Shown one piece after another: positions 1 to 9,600 of a DNA stretch of 64,000 nucleotides. A program made the translations under genes and the position numbers. Under the pieces are notes generated by a model. That model did not search any database. It was not told where the DNA came from and saw only the letters and a list, made by a program, of their open reading frames with translations. The stretch spans positions 620,001-684,000 of the forward strand of contig OZ241900.1 in the NCBI GenBank assembly GCA_965203615.1, given 5' to 3'. Position 1 is the stretch's first letter, and every line of letters begins with the position of its first letter. Source of the DNA: VXNE01 sp965203615 (GTDB lineage: Bacteria > Pseudomonadota > Gammaproteobacteria > Pseudomonadales > Azotimanducaceae).

Positions 1-634
1 CCGCACCTCTTCCCCGCATGGGGAAAAGAGCAAGGCCGAAGAACGCCAGCACCTCGACGACGGGTTCTACCCAAGGGTCCGTCTTGTCCGCTAGCGATCC
101 AAGGCGGCTGTGGTCGAACCCCAAGCCGTTGTCCTTGACGCGGCTCGCCTGCCCCATCAGGGAAGCATGGAGCCGCGATCGACAAAGCGGTCCGACCTTC
201 TCATGAAGCCGTAATACGCGGTAATGAAGCCACCTGGTCGGCCCCGTGCCGGCGGCGTCGAAGGGCGCGTGGGCCACCTTGCCACGCTCGTCCACGCTCA
301 GGTCCGTCAGCGTTGAGGACAGCGTCCAGGAAGCCGGGGTACTGCGCGCCTCCAGGGCTCGACCCCTGAAGTCCTCCACCGTCACCTGACGTTCGAGCTT
401 GCGGGCATTCCGCCAATCCGAGGCTATCGGCAGATCGTCCAAAAACTCTCGGTCCGGCCACGCGTGCACCAACGCGTCCACCGGATCGAGTGACTTCGCG
501 GACAGCACCGCGACAGGAGCGTCTTCCGTTGTCCAACGCAACCGCAATCGCGGATCCAGCACTGTCGCACCCACAGCAGCCAACCAGCCGTTGAGCCATC
601 CAGCGGGCAACCCGGCGCATGCGCATTCACTCAT
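1..634 (-). CDS. Type I-G CRISPR large-subunit (Cas8-like) candidate, partial
   Basis: The reading frame is open for 211 codons and runs off the left edge of the window, so the C-terminus is missing. Its ATG overlaps the cas3 stop as ATGA, which indicates translational coupling as the fourth gene of the cas operon. The visible part begins MSECACAGLPAGWLNGWLAA and ends near a hydrophobic VVEVLAFFGLALFP stretch. I recognise no catalytic motif. Type I-G operons normally carry a Cas8/Csx17-type large subunit of the Cascade complex beside cas3, csb1 and csb2. The assignment therefore rests mainly on position, and another I-G accessory protein, such as a Cas3-associated one, is possible. Confidence 0.6.
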   Translation of the reverse strand, partial: MSECACAGLPAGWLNGWLAAVGATVLDPRLRLRWTTEDAPVAVLSAKSLDPVDALVHAWPDREFLDDLPIASDWRNARKLERQVTVEDFRGRALEARSTPASWTLSSTLTDLSVDERGKVAHAPFDAAGTGPTRWLHYRVLRLHEKVGPLCRSRLHASLMGQASRVKDNGLGFDHSRLGSLADKTDPWVEPVVEVLAFFGLALFPMRGRGA

Positions 635-3453
635 CCGTAAACGTCGTCCTGTTCCCGGACCCCGGCCGATACAGCGTGGTCGGCGTGAATGACAATGGCC
701 TCCAGCAGCGCCAGGCCCCAGGGCCCAAGATGCTCGTCAAGCCGCCGGAATCGGGCCGGCTGACCCCAATCGGTGATTCCGAGGTCGGCTTTCGCCTCCA
801 CCGCGACCCCTTGAACCATGCCGCGCACGGTCGCGGGAGTGCCATCGACGGCAGGCGCAACCAGCGGCCTGCCCTTGCCGTGGTGGCTGATCACCAGGTG
901 AACCAGCAAATCGCGTTCGATCGGTTCGCCCCAATCGGGCGTTCGTTCGAGCCACGCTCGAACCAGCCGCGCGGAGAGGTCTTCGTGACGGCCGCCGCGG
1001 GGCCAGCCCGCCCGGTGCCGCTTAGCCTCCCACAGGTGTCGGGGGGTGTCCGATTTCGCAAGCAGAGCACCGGCTTGTTGTCTGTCGGACGAGAGCCACC
1101 GTTGAAAACGGGGATCCGCCTTCCCGATGTCATGCAGTGTTGCAGCCTTTGCAACTATCCCCAGCAGGTCCGGCGGCAAGCCCAATCGCTCTGCGATCAT
1201 CCGCGCTCGATTACCGACGGCATTGCCATGCCGATCCAGTTCCACTGCGGCAGGACCGAGCGAAAACTCGTCGAAATCGTCGTTGCGCATTTCGTTCCGG
1301 GGCTGCCGAACGGCCAGCCGAGGTACTTCATTGCGGGGCTGCAAGAGACGCGGCGTCAACGCACCCGTGAAGGATGCCCACTCCTCGCGCTCCCAGCCGG
1401 GCGGCACCGGAGCGCTCCGGATGGAGTCGAGTATCTCCTGCACGGCCCGCGCCTGCTCTGCCTCACCCTCGTCCGCATCGTCAACGAGGCCCAGCGCAGC
1501 CGTTGTCAACTGTTCCAGACGCAAACCGCACAGCCTTTCGATCGCCCGCGTGTCCAAAGGCAAGCCCAAATCCTGAAGCGATGCATCCACGACGGGCTCC
1601 GAACAGGACGGGTTCCAGCCAAACTCGTCCATGAAGCCTCGGTCCGTCGGCAGCACAACTCGGTCGCCGGACCGCAAATCATCGACTGCCACGGTTTCGA
1701 CGGTGACGCCATCCGCACCGATCCGGCACACTTCCTGGTCCGCGAGGAGTTCCCGCACTTCGTCGAGAGGCACGTCGATGGCCTCGCGATCGCTCGGACG
1801 GGGCCAAATCCGTTTGCCGGCGTCGGGCACATGCACGCGCCACAGCAGCGAGACAGAGAATCGGGGCGCCTCGATGCCGCTGAAGTACGGCTCCACCGGC
1901 GCCTCCCCGTCCGGAGGCGTGGTCGTCTTGGTCCACTCCCACAGGAGGCCGGGCAGGATCTCGGGCGCGCGGCCAGGATCGTCCCCGGGCGATCCCAGGA
2001 CCTCACCGACGACGCGCGGGGACAGGCTGACGGTCCCGTCCTCACCGCAAGCCGCCTGTAGCCGTTCCAACACCTTCGCCGGCTCGGACCCGTACACCGG
2101 CCAGGTTTCTGCCGTCCGCTTCGCTCCGCGCCGCTTGAGCGGCGGCAACTGCACATAGGATCCCCGGGCGTGCGGGAAACGACCAAGACGGTTGAGCCGG
2201 CCAAGCCGCTGCGTAAGCGCCCGGACGCCGCACGCCTCGGTTACAAGACACTCCGCGTCCACGTCCGCCCCAACTTCGAGCGTTTGCGTCGCCACCACGA
2301 CAAGGTGGCGCGCACGCGTTTCCGTATTCCGGCCAGCCGCCATGCCGGAATCCGGGTCTAGAATCCGCTCCCGGATTCTCTGCGCCTCCCGTTCCCGGGC
2401 GAGACCGGTCAACATCATAAGGTCGGCGTTTGCGAGAGCTCTTGCCTTGCGCAAGTGGTCGAATGCGCCACGCGCAATGCGGGGAGAGTTGGCGAATACG
2501 AGGCAGGCGACGGGTCGCTGGCTTCGATCGATCAAGTCCAGCGCGGCATCGGCAAGGTGCCGGGCTACGTCTCCTGCGCCAGCGATCTTCAGTCGCACGG
2601 GCTTTACGGCGTCGAGACGCTCGCGCACGACGGCGTGGGTTTCGTCGTCCGCGGCGAGGTCGAATCGCCCCGACGTGCCGGCGTCGCCCGTGGCGGTGAG
2701 CGCCACAACTTGTGGCCGCGCGCGTCCTCCGCCGAGGAGCTCTTTGGCATCCGGATGGCATTCGGCTAGTGCGGGGATAAGGGATTTCAGGTGCGGGACA
2801 AGATGTGCCTCGTCGAGGAGCACGAGGCTGTCGGTCCCGGCCATGGCGGCGTCGACCGGACGATGGCGCGAGCCGTAACCTCGAAACAGCAGGCGCGACC
2901 CGTACATGGACAGCGTGCATAGAACGATGGTCGGACGTGCCGCATCGGTGGGCGAGCGTGAAGCTATGCCGCCGCGCAGGCTTATGACATCCAGTGGGGC
3001 CGCATGGTCGTCCACCCAGAGCGAGCGAAGCCGGTCGGCAATCCTTTCCGCGACCTGCCGATCTGCGTCGTCCAGTTCCGCGGCTGTCGGGTCCCATAGC
3101 GCATCGGCCAGCCGTCGCGCATGATCGGCGGTCGAGTCCACCAGCAAGCGACGGTTGACCACCCACCAGATTCGCGTCGGCGCGGTGCGCCGGCACGGAA
3201 CCCGGTCGGCCTGCGATGCCAGCCACCAAACCGCAATGTCCAAACAAGCCGTCTTGCCAAGCCCGGTGGGAATGCCGATCTCGCTGCTCCACCTCTCCTC
3301 CTTGGCGACCAGATCGGCCAAGCGGGCCTGCCACGGAAATGGGTCGCGCCCGTTGATGGCGCGATAGAACTCCGGAAAAGAGGGCAGAGGAGGCAGCCCT
3401 TGTGCACCTGGCCGTGTCGCACCCTTGTGGACGACATGCCCCTTCTCAGTCAT
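631..3453 (-). CDS. cas3: CRISPR-associated helicase/nuclease Cas3, type I-G
   Basis: A 940-residue protein with superfamily 2 helicase motifs in order: Walker A GIPTGLGKT at about 60-68, DEAH at 214-217, ALTAT, and the arginine-finger motif ALTQRLGRLNRLGRF. An HD-nuclease signature follows near the C-terminus (ATLHDIGKADPRF, then SHHGKG and IHADHA). Helicase first and HD last is the order known for type I-U/I-G Cas3. The enzyme is expected to unwind and degrade DNA bound by Cascade. I start at the ATG at 3453 (MTEKGHVV), which overlaps the csb2 stop by eight bases. The longer open frame upstream is only a shadow over csb2. The stop overlaps the next gene as ATGA. Confidence 0.93.
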   Translation of the reverse strand: MTEKGHVVHKGATRPGAQGLPPLPSFPEFYRAINGRDPFPWQARLADLVAKEERWSSEIGIPTGLGKTACLDIAVWWLASQADRVPCRRTAPTRIWWVVNRRLLVDSTADHARRLADALWDPTAAELDDADRQVAERIADRLRSLWVDDHAAPLDVISLRGGIASRSPTDAARPTIVLCTLSMYGSRLLFRGYGSRHRPVDAAMAGTDSLVLLDEAHLVPHLKSLIPALAECHPDAKELLGGGRARPQVVALTATGDAGTSGRFDLAADDETHAVVRERLDAVKPVRLKIAGAGDVARHLADAALDLIDRSQRPVACLVFANSPRIARGAFDHLRKARALANADLMMLTGLAREREAQRIRERILDPDSGMAAGRNTETRARHLVVVATQTLEVGADVDAECLVTEACGVRALTQRLGRLNRLGRFPHARGSYVQLPPLKRRGAKRTAETWPVYGSEPAKVLERLQAACGEDGTVSLSPRVVGEVLGSPGDDPGRAPEILPGLLWEWTKTTTPPDGEAPVEPYFSGIEAPRFSVSLLWRVHVPDAGKRIWPRPSDREAIDVPLDEVRELLADQEVCRIGADGVTVETVAVDDLRSGDRVVLPTDRGFMDEFGWNPSCSEPVVDASLQDLGLPLDTRAIERLCGLRLEQLTTAALGLVDDADEGEAEQARAVQEILDSIRSAPVPPGWEREEWASFTGALTPRLLQPRNEVPRLAVRQPRNEMRNDDFDEFSLGPAAVELDRHGNAVGNRARMIAERLGLPPDLLGIVAKAATLHDIGKADPRFQRWLSSDRQQAGALLAKSDTPRHLWEAKRHRAGWPRGGRHEDLSARLVRAWLERTPDWGEPIERDLLVHLVISHHGKGRPLVAPAVDGTPATVRGMVQGVAVEAKADLGITDWGQPARFRRLDEHLGPWGLALLEAIVIHADHAVSAGVREQDDVYG

Positions 3454-4837
3454 CGACAGGCACGCACAGGCCAAGCCCCCGCTGGCGGCCGGCTCCGATG
3501 ACCACGGGCCCCGGAACCGGCTCCGAGAACCAGATTTCCAGGTGCGAGTACGGAAGCGCGGGCCGACCCGGACGATTGACCTCCACCGGCACCAAGTCCA
3601 CCCCGCCCGAAACGAGCGGCGAACGGGACCGGCGAAACGAAACCGGCTCCGGCAGGCCGGCGTGCCTGCACCATCGAGCAACCTCGGGGAGGCGCACCTT
3701 GCCGCGCCTCTCGTGAACGGCGGGAAACGCGGTCGCCCACCCCCGCGACCGTCGCAGCCACCGGCGCGGGTGGGCTGCCCAAGGCTGCGGCTCGTCTTCC
3801 CGAGGGAACACGGCCACCTCCACCCCGAGCCCCTTGAGCACATGGACCGCGAACGCCGCTTCGCGAACCTTGCCCCGCGTCGCTTCGTCCGCGTCTCGAG
3901 GCAGCCATAGAGCCAGACCGTGGATCCTGCCCCGCGAGCGAGCGAAGCCGACATCGGGCAGCGCCAGATAGCGACCGAGGTCGTAGCCGGATCTCTCGAA
4001 CCCATGGCCGTGAAGAACCGCCGGCGGGTCTCCGTGAATCCGCTGATAATGGCTGAGCACCGCTTCCTTGAAGAGCGACGTGAGCGCAGACACGCGACGT
4101 CCGGGGACGGCCGGGCGCAGCTGCAGCCAGGCGACGACACGGCCAATTTCATCGTCGGCTTGCGATCCCGGCGTCCGGTAGCGAGCGGAATGCACCAATG
4201 CGGGAAACTGCGAACGCGCGACGGAAGCGCCGCGAACGCTCCATGCGTCGAAAATCCGGTCCAGAAGGCCCGTATCGCCCGGCCGCGGCACGTTCAGCGC
4301 GGCTTCGCCGTCTGGATCGGGCGCAAAGACATCCGCCGGCGGGTCGCCAGGAAGCTCTTTCGCGACGCGAAGACGAACGGGGGTGTCGGACGCGCCGAGG
4401 TAGCCAACGCGCGCGGCTCGCAGACGGATTGACTCGAAGGTCTTCCGGTCAGGAGTCTGCTCCCATCGGTACACGACGCGCGATTCTCGAGGCGAAACTC
4501 TCACGCCTGCCCGATGCAGCGCGCCCCGGCGGGCAACGTACTCCTGGTGCGTGCCGTTGGCCCGTGAGGCAATCACCACATACCGCCGCTGCAGCGCCTG
4601 ATGCCACGCCTGCGAATGCGCGTGAATCGTTGGAGCGGGCAATGCCTCCAGCCAAAAAAGCTCGCTGCCGTCCGTGACCCGTGTCTGCTGTCGAGTCCCA
4701 TCCGCCGCGACAAGCGCGGCGAACAACCGAGCCGGGGACGGGGGCCACTCGCCGCGCTCCAAGCGCCCGGTGTTGGCGGTCCCGTCCGGATCCCCGCGAA
4801 AAGTGCCGTGGAGCAGCTCCACGCTGATGGTGAACAT
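3446..4837 (-). CDS. csb2: Type I-G Cas5-Cas6 fusion protein Csb2
   Basis: A 463-residue protein matching the Csb2 (GSU0054-like) family, in which a Cas5 backbone subunit and a Cas6 pre-crRNA nuclease are fused. The N-terminus MFTISVELLHGTFRG with ERGEWPPSPARLFAAL nearby is typical of the Cas5 half. The C-terminus has a glycine-rich loop (VVIGAGRQRGLGLCVP) as in Cas6-type RAMP proteins. It should process crRNA and cap the 5' end of the Cascade complex. The ATG at 4837 overlaps the csb1 stop as ATGA. The stop lies inside the first codons of cas3. Confidence 0.9.
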   Translation of the reverse strand: MFTISVELLHGTFRGDPDGTANTGRLERGEWPPSPARLFAALVAADGTRQQTRVTDGSELFWLEALPAPTIHAHSQAWHQALQRRYVVIASRANGTHQEYVARRGALHRAGVRVSPRESRVVYRWEQTPDRKTFESIRLRAARVGYLGASDTPVRLRVAKELPGDPPADVFAPDPDGEAALNVPRPGDTGLLDRIFDAWSVRGASVARSQFPALVHSARYRTPGSQADDEIGRVVAWLQLRPAVPGRRVSALTSLFKEAVLSHYQRIHGDPPAVLHGHGFERSGYDLGRYLALPDVGFARSRGRIHGLALWLPRDADEATRGKVREAAFAVHVLKGLGVEVAVFPREDEPQPWAAHPRRWLRRSRGWATAFPAVHERRGKVRLPEVARWCRHAGLPEPVSFRRSRSPLVSGGVDLVPVEVNRPGRPALPYSHLEIWFSEPVPGPVVIGAGRQRGLGLCVPVDD

Positions 4838-6033
4838 CAGTCGTCGAGTACCGGCCAGGTCGCGAGGATCGCTTTGCGCAGGTTCCACTTTGGCTTGAGC
4901 GTTTTCGCCTCGCCAGTCCAGCCATCCAGCGGCACGCCCGCGGATTCGGCCTGCCGCCTTGCCGCGCCGAGCAGCTCGCGCGTGGCCGCCACGCCGCCGA
5001 GGTCGCAGGACTCGTCCCCATCTTCGCCAAGCCAGGTCATGGTTGTCGCCTTGGGGCGCAGCTCGGCGCCGGACCGCAACGCGAAACCTCTGCCGAAAGC
5101 AAGCTGATGCGCGTGCAGGCCCAGCGACACAAGAAGCGCCCGCACCGCCGCGTCGGCTTCAGCGTCTCCGGTTCCAAGCCCGACGCGCCGAAGTTGCGCG
5201 AACGAGACGGTGGCGCGTTGGGTCACCCGGGCGAACGACACCGCCGCCGCAGCGGCGTCCGCGCCCATGAAGAGCACCTGCCCATGTCCGATTTCCGAGA
5301 GCTTGTCGCTCTTGCCGCCCTCGACCAAGCCGCCCGTCCCCACGTCCCAATCCGTACGGTCGTTCGGGTTGGAAGTAACGCGTTCGTCCGTGCTCAGGTT
5401 CAGGGCATCCCCCTTGAGGCCAAGCACCCTCGTTTCCGTGGATGCCGGTTGCCAGCCCACGATCTCCGACACCCATGCCCTAGCATGCTTTGTATTGTGG
5501 CGGCTCTTCCCCAAATGGGACTGCCAGAATCCATACAGCAGCGCCTGCGGGAACCAAGCGATCAAGGGGCCGCAGGCTCGCGCCGTGGCACCGAAGATTG
5601 CCTTTCCGATCGCCGTTTTCATGAAGTCCTCGCCGTTGAACTCCGAGTCGCGCAGATACGCATCCGCGTTGCGATGGGGAAACTCGAAACTCGACAGCGA
5701 TTTCGGAAGGTGTGCCGGCAGGTGCGGCAGGTCGGACAGATCCAGCGTGAACTCGGGAATCGACATCGACTCCCGGTGCTGTCGCAGGGCGTGTTCCAGG
5801 CGGTTGGCCTGCGAAGGAACGTTGTCGATGACGATGACCGGCGTCGGCTCCGAGTCTCCCGCCGCCGCCCAGCGACGATCATGCTGATAGTTCCCGCCCT
5901 GGTACACGGCAGGTTTCACGGGACCACCGGCGCCAGCCACCGGTTCCAGCTCCGTGTCGATCCGAATGCCGTCGTCGAACGAGTCGTCCGCGCAGCCGGC
6001 CAGCAGCGAACCCAAGTCAATGCGTCGGGACAT
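4837..6033 (-). CDS. csb1: Type I-G CRISPR backbone protein Csb1 (Cas7)
   Basis: A 398-residue protein and the first gene of the cas operon. It resembles the Csb1/GSU0053 family, the Cas7-type subunit that polymerises along crRNA. Recognisable segments are VIVIDNVPSQANRLE, YGFWQSHLGKSRHN and AWVSEIVGW, followed by a C-terminal half with GFALRSGAELRP. I choose the ATG at 6033 (MSRRIDLGSLL) because a purine-rich GGAG...GGGGAAGC stretch lies just upstream. A frame reaching 6078 is less likely. The gene is coupled by ATGA overlap to csb2. Confidence 0.9.
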   Translation of the reverse strand: MSRRIDLGSLLAGCADDSFDDGIRIDTELEPVAGAGGPVKPAVYQGGNYQHDRRWAAAGDSEPTPVIVIDNVPSQANRLEHALRQHRESMSIPEFTLDLSDLPHLPAHLPKSLSSFEFPHRNADAYLRDSEFNGEDFMKTAIGKAIFGATARACGPLIAWFPQALLYGFWQSHLGKSRHNTKHARAWVSEIVGWQPASTETRVLGLKGDALNLSTDERVTSNPNDRTDWDVGTGGLVEGGKSDKLSEIGHGQVLFMGADAAAAAVSFARVTQRATVSFAQLRRVGLGTGDAEADAAVRALLVSLGLHAHQLAFGRGFALRSGAELRPKATTMTWLGEDGDESCDLGGVAATRELLGAARRQAESAGVPLDGWTGEAKTLKPKWNLRKAILATWPVLDD

Positions 6034-6649
6034 GCTTCCCCGCTCTCCTATTTCCCACTGCGAGCAGCGCACTACCACTCTCCCGCTGGCTTGGGACGCC
6101 GCCCCGCTGTTCCCGTTCCTCCGTCTCTCTAGGCCAACTCCGCAAGCGCATTTCCGAGATGCGCCAAACGCGGTTCGCCGAACCCTATGCTTGACGCATT
6201 AGGGTGCCACGGCGCGTCGGGAAGCGCATCCGGCTTTTCGTCACAAATTCGTGGCGAAAGCACGCGTTCTCGTCAATTTTTCGTAACACATGACACTCGC
6301 CGGTCGAGCCTGTAGTCGGACGCTGCGAGTCGGCCGACGTTGCCAGGCCTGCGCTGCCAAGCCGACGCACTCGCGGCGACCGCGCACCAGAAGGCGCTCA
6401 ATCCACTGGCCGCGCCGAACCCCGCGGCGGCGCGACCCTGGTTCAACAGACCGAATGCCTTGATCTTCTTCCAAGCGCCGTGTGTTCGATCCGCGACTCT
6501 CGGGGACGTGCAAGCTCATCTTGGCACTCCCCGCTAGACACTGTCGTGCAGCACTTCGGACGCCAGCGATGCGGTCCTTCCCCGGTACACTCAAGGTCGC
6601 AACAAAGATACTCTAGCGAACTAGTCCCCGTTTGCTTGGAGGAGTACGC
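6034..6649. other. Divergent intergenic region between cas operon and subtilase
   Basis: About 616 bases without a supported gene. It must hold the promoters for csb1 (leftward) and the subtilase (rightward). A hyphenated palindrome, ggttcg-c-cgaacc, lies at 6172-6184 and could be an operator, but its function is not known. I see no CRISPR repeats or structural RNA here. The stretch from about 6230 to 6300 is more AT-rich than its surroundings. Confidence 0.4.
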
Positions 6650-9600
6650 ATGAGGAGATCTCTGGTCCGCGCCAGTCTCGCCGCTGCCGCATGGGTCGTT
6701 TGCCATCCCCTGGCGCTGGCGAACGAGGATGCCCGCGCCAAGATGGCACTGAGCGACGTTGGGCAGGTACTCGTACTGCCACGGGACTCCTCGCCGGGCA
6801 CGGAGCATGTCGGGTCGCTACGCGCCGACATCGCGCACGAAGACGGCTTTCGGGTTTACAGGGTCGAGTTCGGAGATCGCACCTACTGGGCGCACAGGAT
6901 TCTGGACGGTCGCGCTCGGCCGATGGCCTTCGTGCCGAACGAGGGGAGATTCGTCGATGTGCTGCCGGAACTGAAGGTGGTGTTGAACGACCCCGATGAC
7001 CTGAAAGACGTCATCGACGCGGCTGGCGCCGTTGACGGCAAGGCGTATCCGCCCGGCTGGGCGCTGCTCCGCCTGCGGCCGGAAGTCAATCCCGCCCAGG
7101 TTGCCGAGGCGCTGTCATCGCATCCGTCGGTGGCCGAAGCCGAGGTGCGTCTGCGACCGCCCCGGGTTCGCCCCATGCAGGCGCGGGACGGCGACTCCGC
7201 CCACAAGGACAGCCCGACAGCCGATCTTTTCGTCGGGATCTTGGGCTTCAGTGACGAAAACCTGGCCACCGGCGGCTCGTTGGACGTTTCCGTATTGTTC
7301 GAGAACTCCGGAGCGGCGGCATCTTCGGAGACCACCGTCGCCTGGGCGCTCAACACCAGTCCCGACTTCACCGGGGATGACGAGCTGAGCGGAGAAATCG
7401 TCTTGCCGCCGATCACTCCCGGGGGCGACCTGGAAATGCCGATCAGATTGGATTTCGGCGAGCTGTCCGACACGTCCGAGGGCGCCAGCTACTACGGCAT
7501 GGTCGAGATAGCCGATTCCCCCGAAGAGCCGGCGCGCCTGCGCCTCGACAACGTGGATGTCTTCGGCTTCACCCTGGGCGGCCAGAGCGGCGGCTCCTCC
7601 ACCATCAGGGCCCGCTGCGACCAGGTCGGCAGCCGCGGGCGACTCGGCTCGAGCGGCCCCGATCCCTTCGTCGACGAGCAGTGGAATCTCGACAACACGG
7701 GACAGGCGGCATTCGCGCGCAGCGGCGGCGTGGCCGGGGAGGATCTGAACATGGACGGGGTCATCGCGGACTCGAGCGCACCCACGGGCGCGGGCGTTCG
7801 GGTTGCCATCGTCGACACGGGCATGGAGATCTGCCATCCGGACCTGGAGGCGAATGTCGAGCCGGGCAAGTCCTGGAACTTCCTGGCGCCCGGCAACCCG
7901 GCCGGATCGCGGCCACACGATCCTTTCTACCCATCCAACACCGGCGACCACGGCACCTCCGTGGCGGGCGTCGCGGCCGCCGCAAGCGACAACGGCATCG
8001 GCGGGAGAGGCGTTGCGCCGGATGTCCTGCTGCGCGGCTACAACTTTCTTCCGGCAACCTGGAGTGGGTTGACGGGGAGTTACTTCGATTCACTGGGGAT
8101 GTCCAGGGCCGACCCCGACTCGTCGGCGGTGGACATATTCAACATGAGCTTCGGCACCGAGTGGGCCGAAAACGCCGCCCCCGCGACGGTTGATCTGTTC
8201 CGGCATGGCGTCGAGAAGCTTCGCGGGGGGCTGGGCGCCATCTACGTCAAGGCCGCCGGCAACGGTTTCGAGTGGTGGAGCTGTTCGGGCTATCTCCTGC
8301 CCGTGCACGACGACATAGGCTGCAGGGCGGCCAACGCCGATTCCAGCAACAATCTGCCCTATCTGATCGTGGTCGGCGGCCTGGACGCCAACGGCTGGCG
8401 AGCGGACTACGCCTCGGCCGGCGCCAACCTGTGGATTTCCGCTCCGGCCGGGGAATACGGGCTGAACGGGCCGGCGATCATCACCACGGATCAGATGGGC
8501 CTCGACACGGGATACAGCGGCGAGGGGATCGGCCTCGCCGTGAACGCCTCGTTGAATCCCAACGGCAACTACGTCAGCACCTTCAACGGGACGTCCTCGG
8601 CGGCCCCGAATGCCTCGGGCGCCGTCGCGCTGCTGCTCGAGGCGCGCCCGGATCTGACCTGGCGCGATGTCAAGCACATACTCGCCCGGACGGCGCGGCG
8701 CGTGGATGATCCGGGGATCGGGCCGGTGGAACGCCTCCTGAGCGGCGGATACTACACACTGCAGCATGGCTGGACCGACAACGCGGCCGGTCATCGATTC
8801 CACAACTGGTACGGCTTCGGCGCGGTGGACGTGGACGCGGCCCTCAATCTGGCGGCGGTCCATGAGTCGGACAGCCTGGGCGAGTACCGGGAGACCTTGC
8901 CCTACGCGCGGGATGCCCTGGCGCTGTCGATCCCGGATTCGAACCTCGACGGCGCGAGGGACCGGTTGCGCGTCGACGACCTCGATCCCGACGCCAGGGT
9001 GGAGTCGGCCACGGCGACGGTTCGCGTCGATCACCCGTTTCCGCACGACCTGTCGATCGAACTCATATCCCCGGCGGGGACGAGAAGCGTGCTGAACCCG
9101 GCTTTCAACGATGTGCTGTCGCGGCGCAGCGGGGAATTGGAGTGGGATCTCCTCAGCAACGCGTTCTACGGCGAGGACCCGACGGGCGATTGGGAACTGG
9201 TCGTCGTCGACGCCGCAAGCCGGGACGAGGGCCAGCTAACCGGCTGGGATCTGCGCTTTGGCCTTGGTTCTCACGCGGCCGGCATACATCCGGCCGGGGG
9301 CGTCTCCGACGACCACGGCAACATCCGGCGGATGGCTACCGGTATCGGGATTTCCGGTTCTGTCGGCGGCGTCCTGGAAATCGGCGGCGACATAGACTAC
9401 TTCCGCATCGTCGTCACAAGCGCGATCACGATCGTCCTGAGCACCGAGGGCAGCACTGACACGTTTGGCGTCCTGGAGGACGAAGACGGCGTCGTCCTGG
9501 CATCAGACAGCCATGGCGGCCCCGGGGCGAACTTCCGCATCGTTCACCGCCTGACGCCGGGCACCTACTACCTTCGGGTGCAGGGGCAGGACAGGACTGC

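Noticed and set aside
3454..4152. Upstream extension of the cas3 reading frame
   Set aside because: It overlaps csb2 throughout and shows no helicase-family sequence. The ATG at 3453 fits the operon overlap.
1..6650. CRISPR array near the cas genes
   Set aside because: I looked for regularly spaced ~30-base repeats in the intergenic regions and found none in the window.
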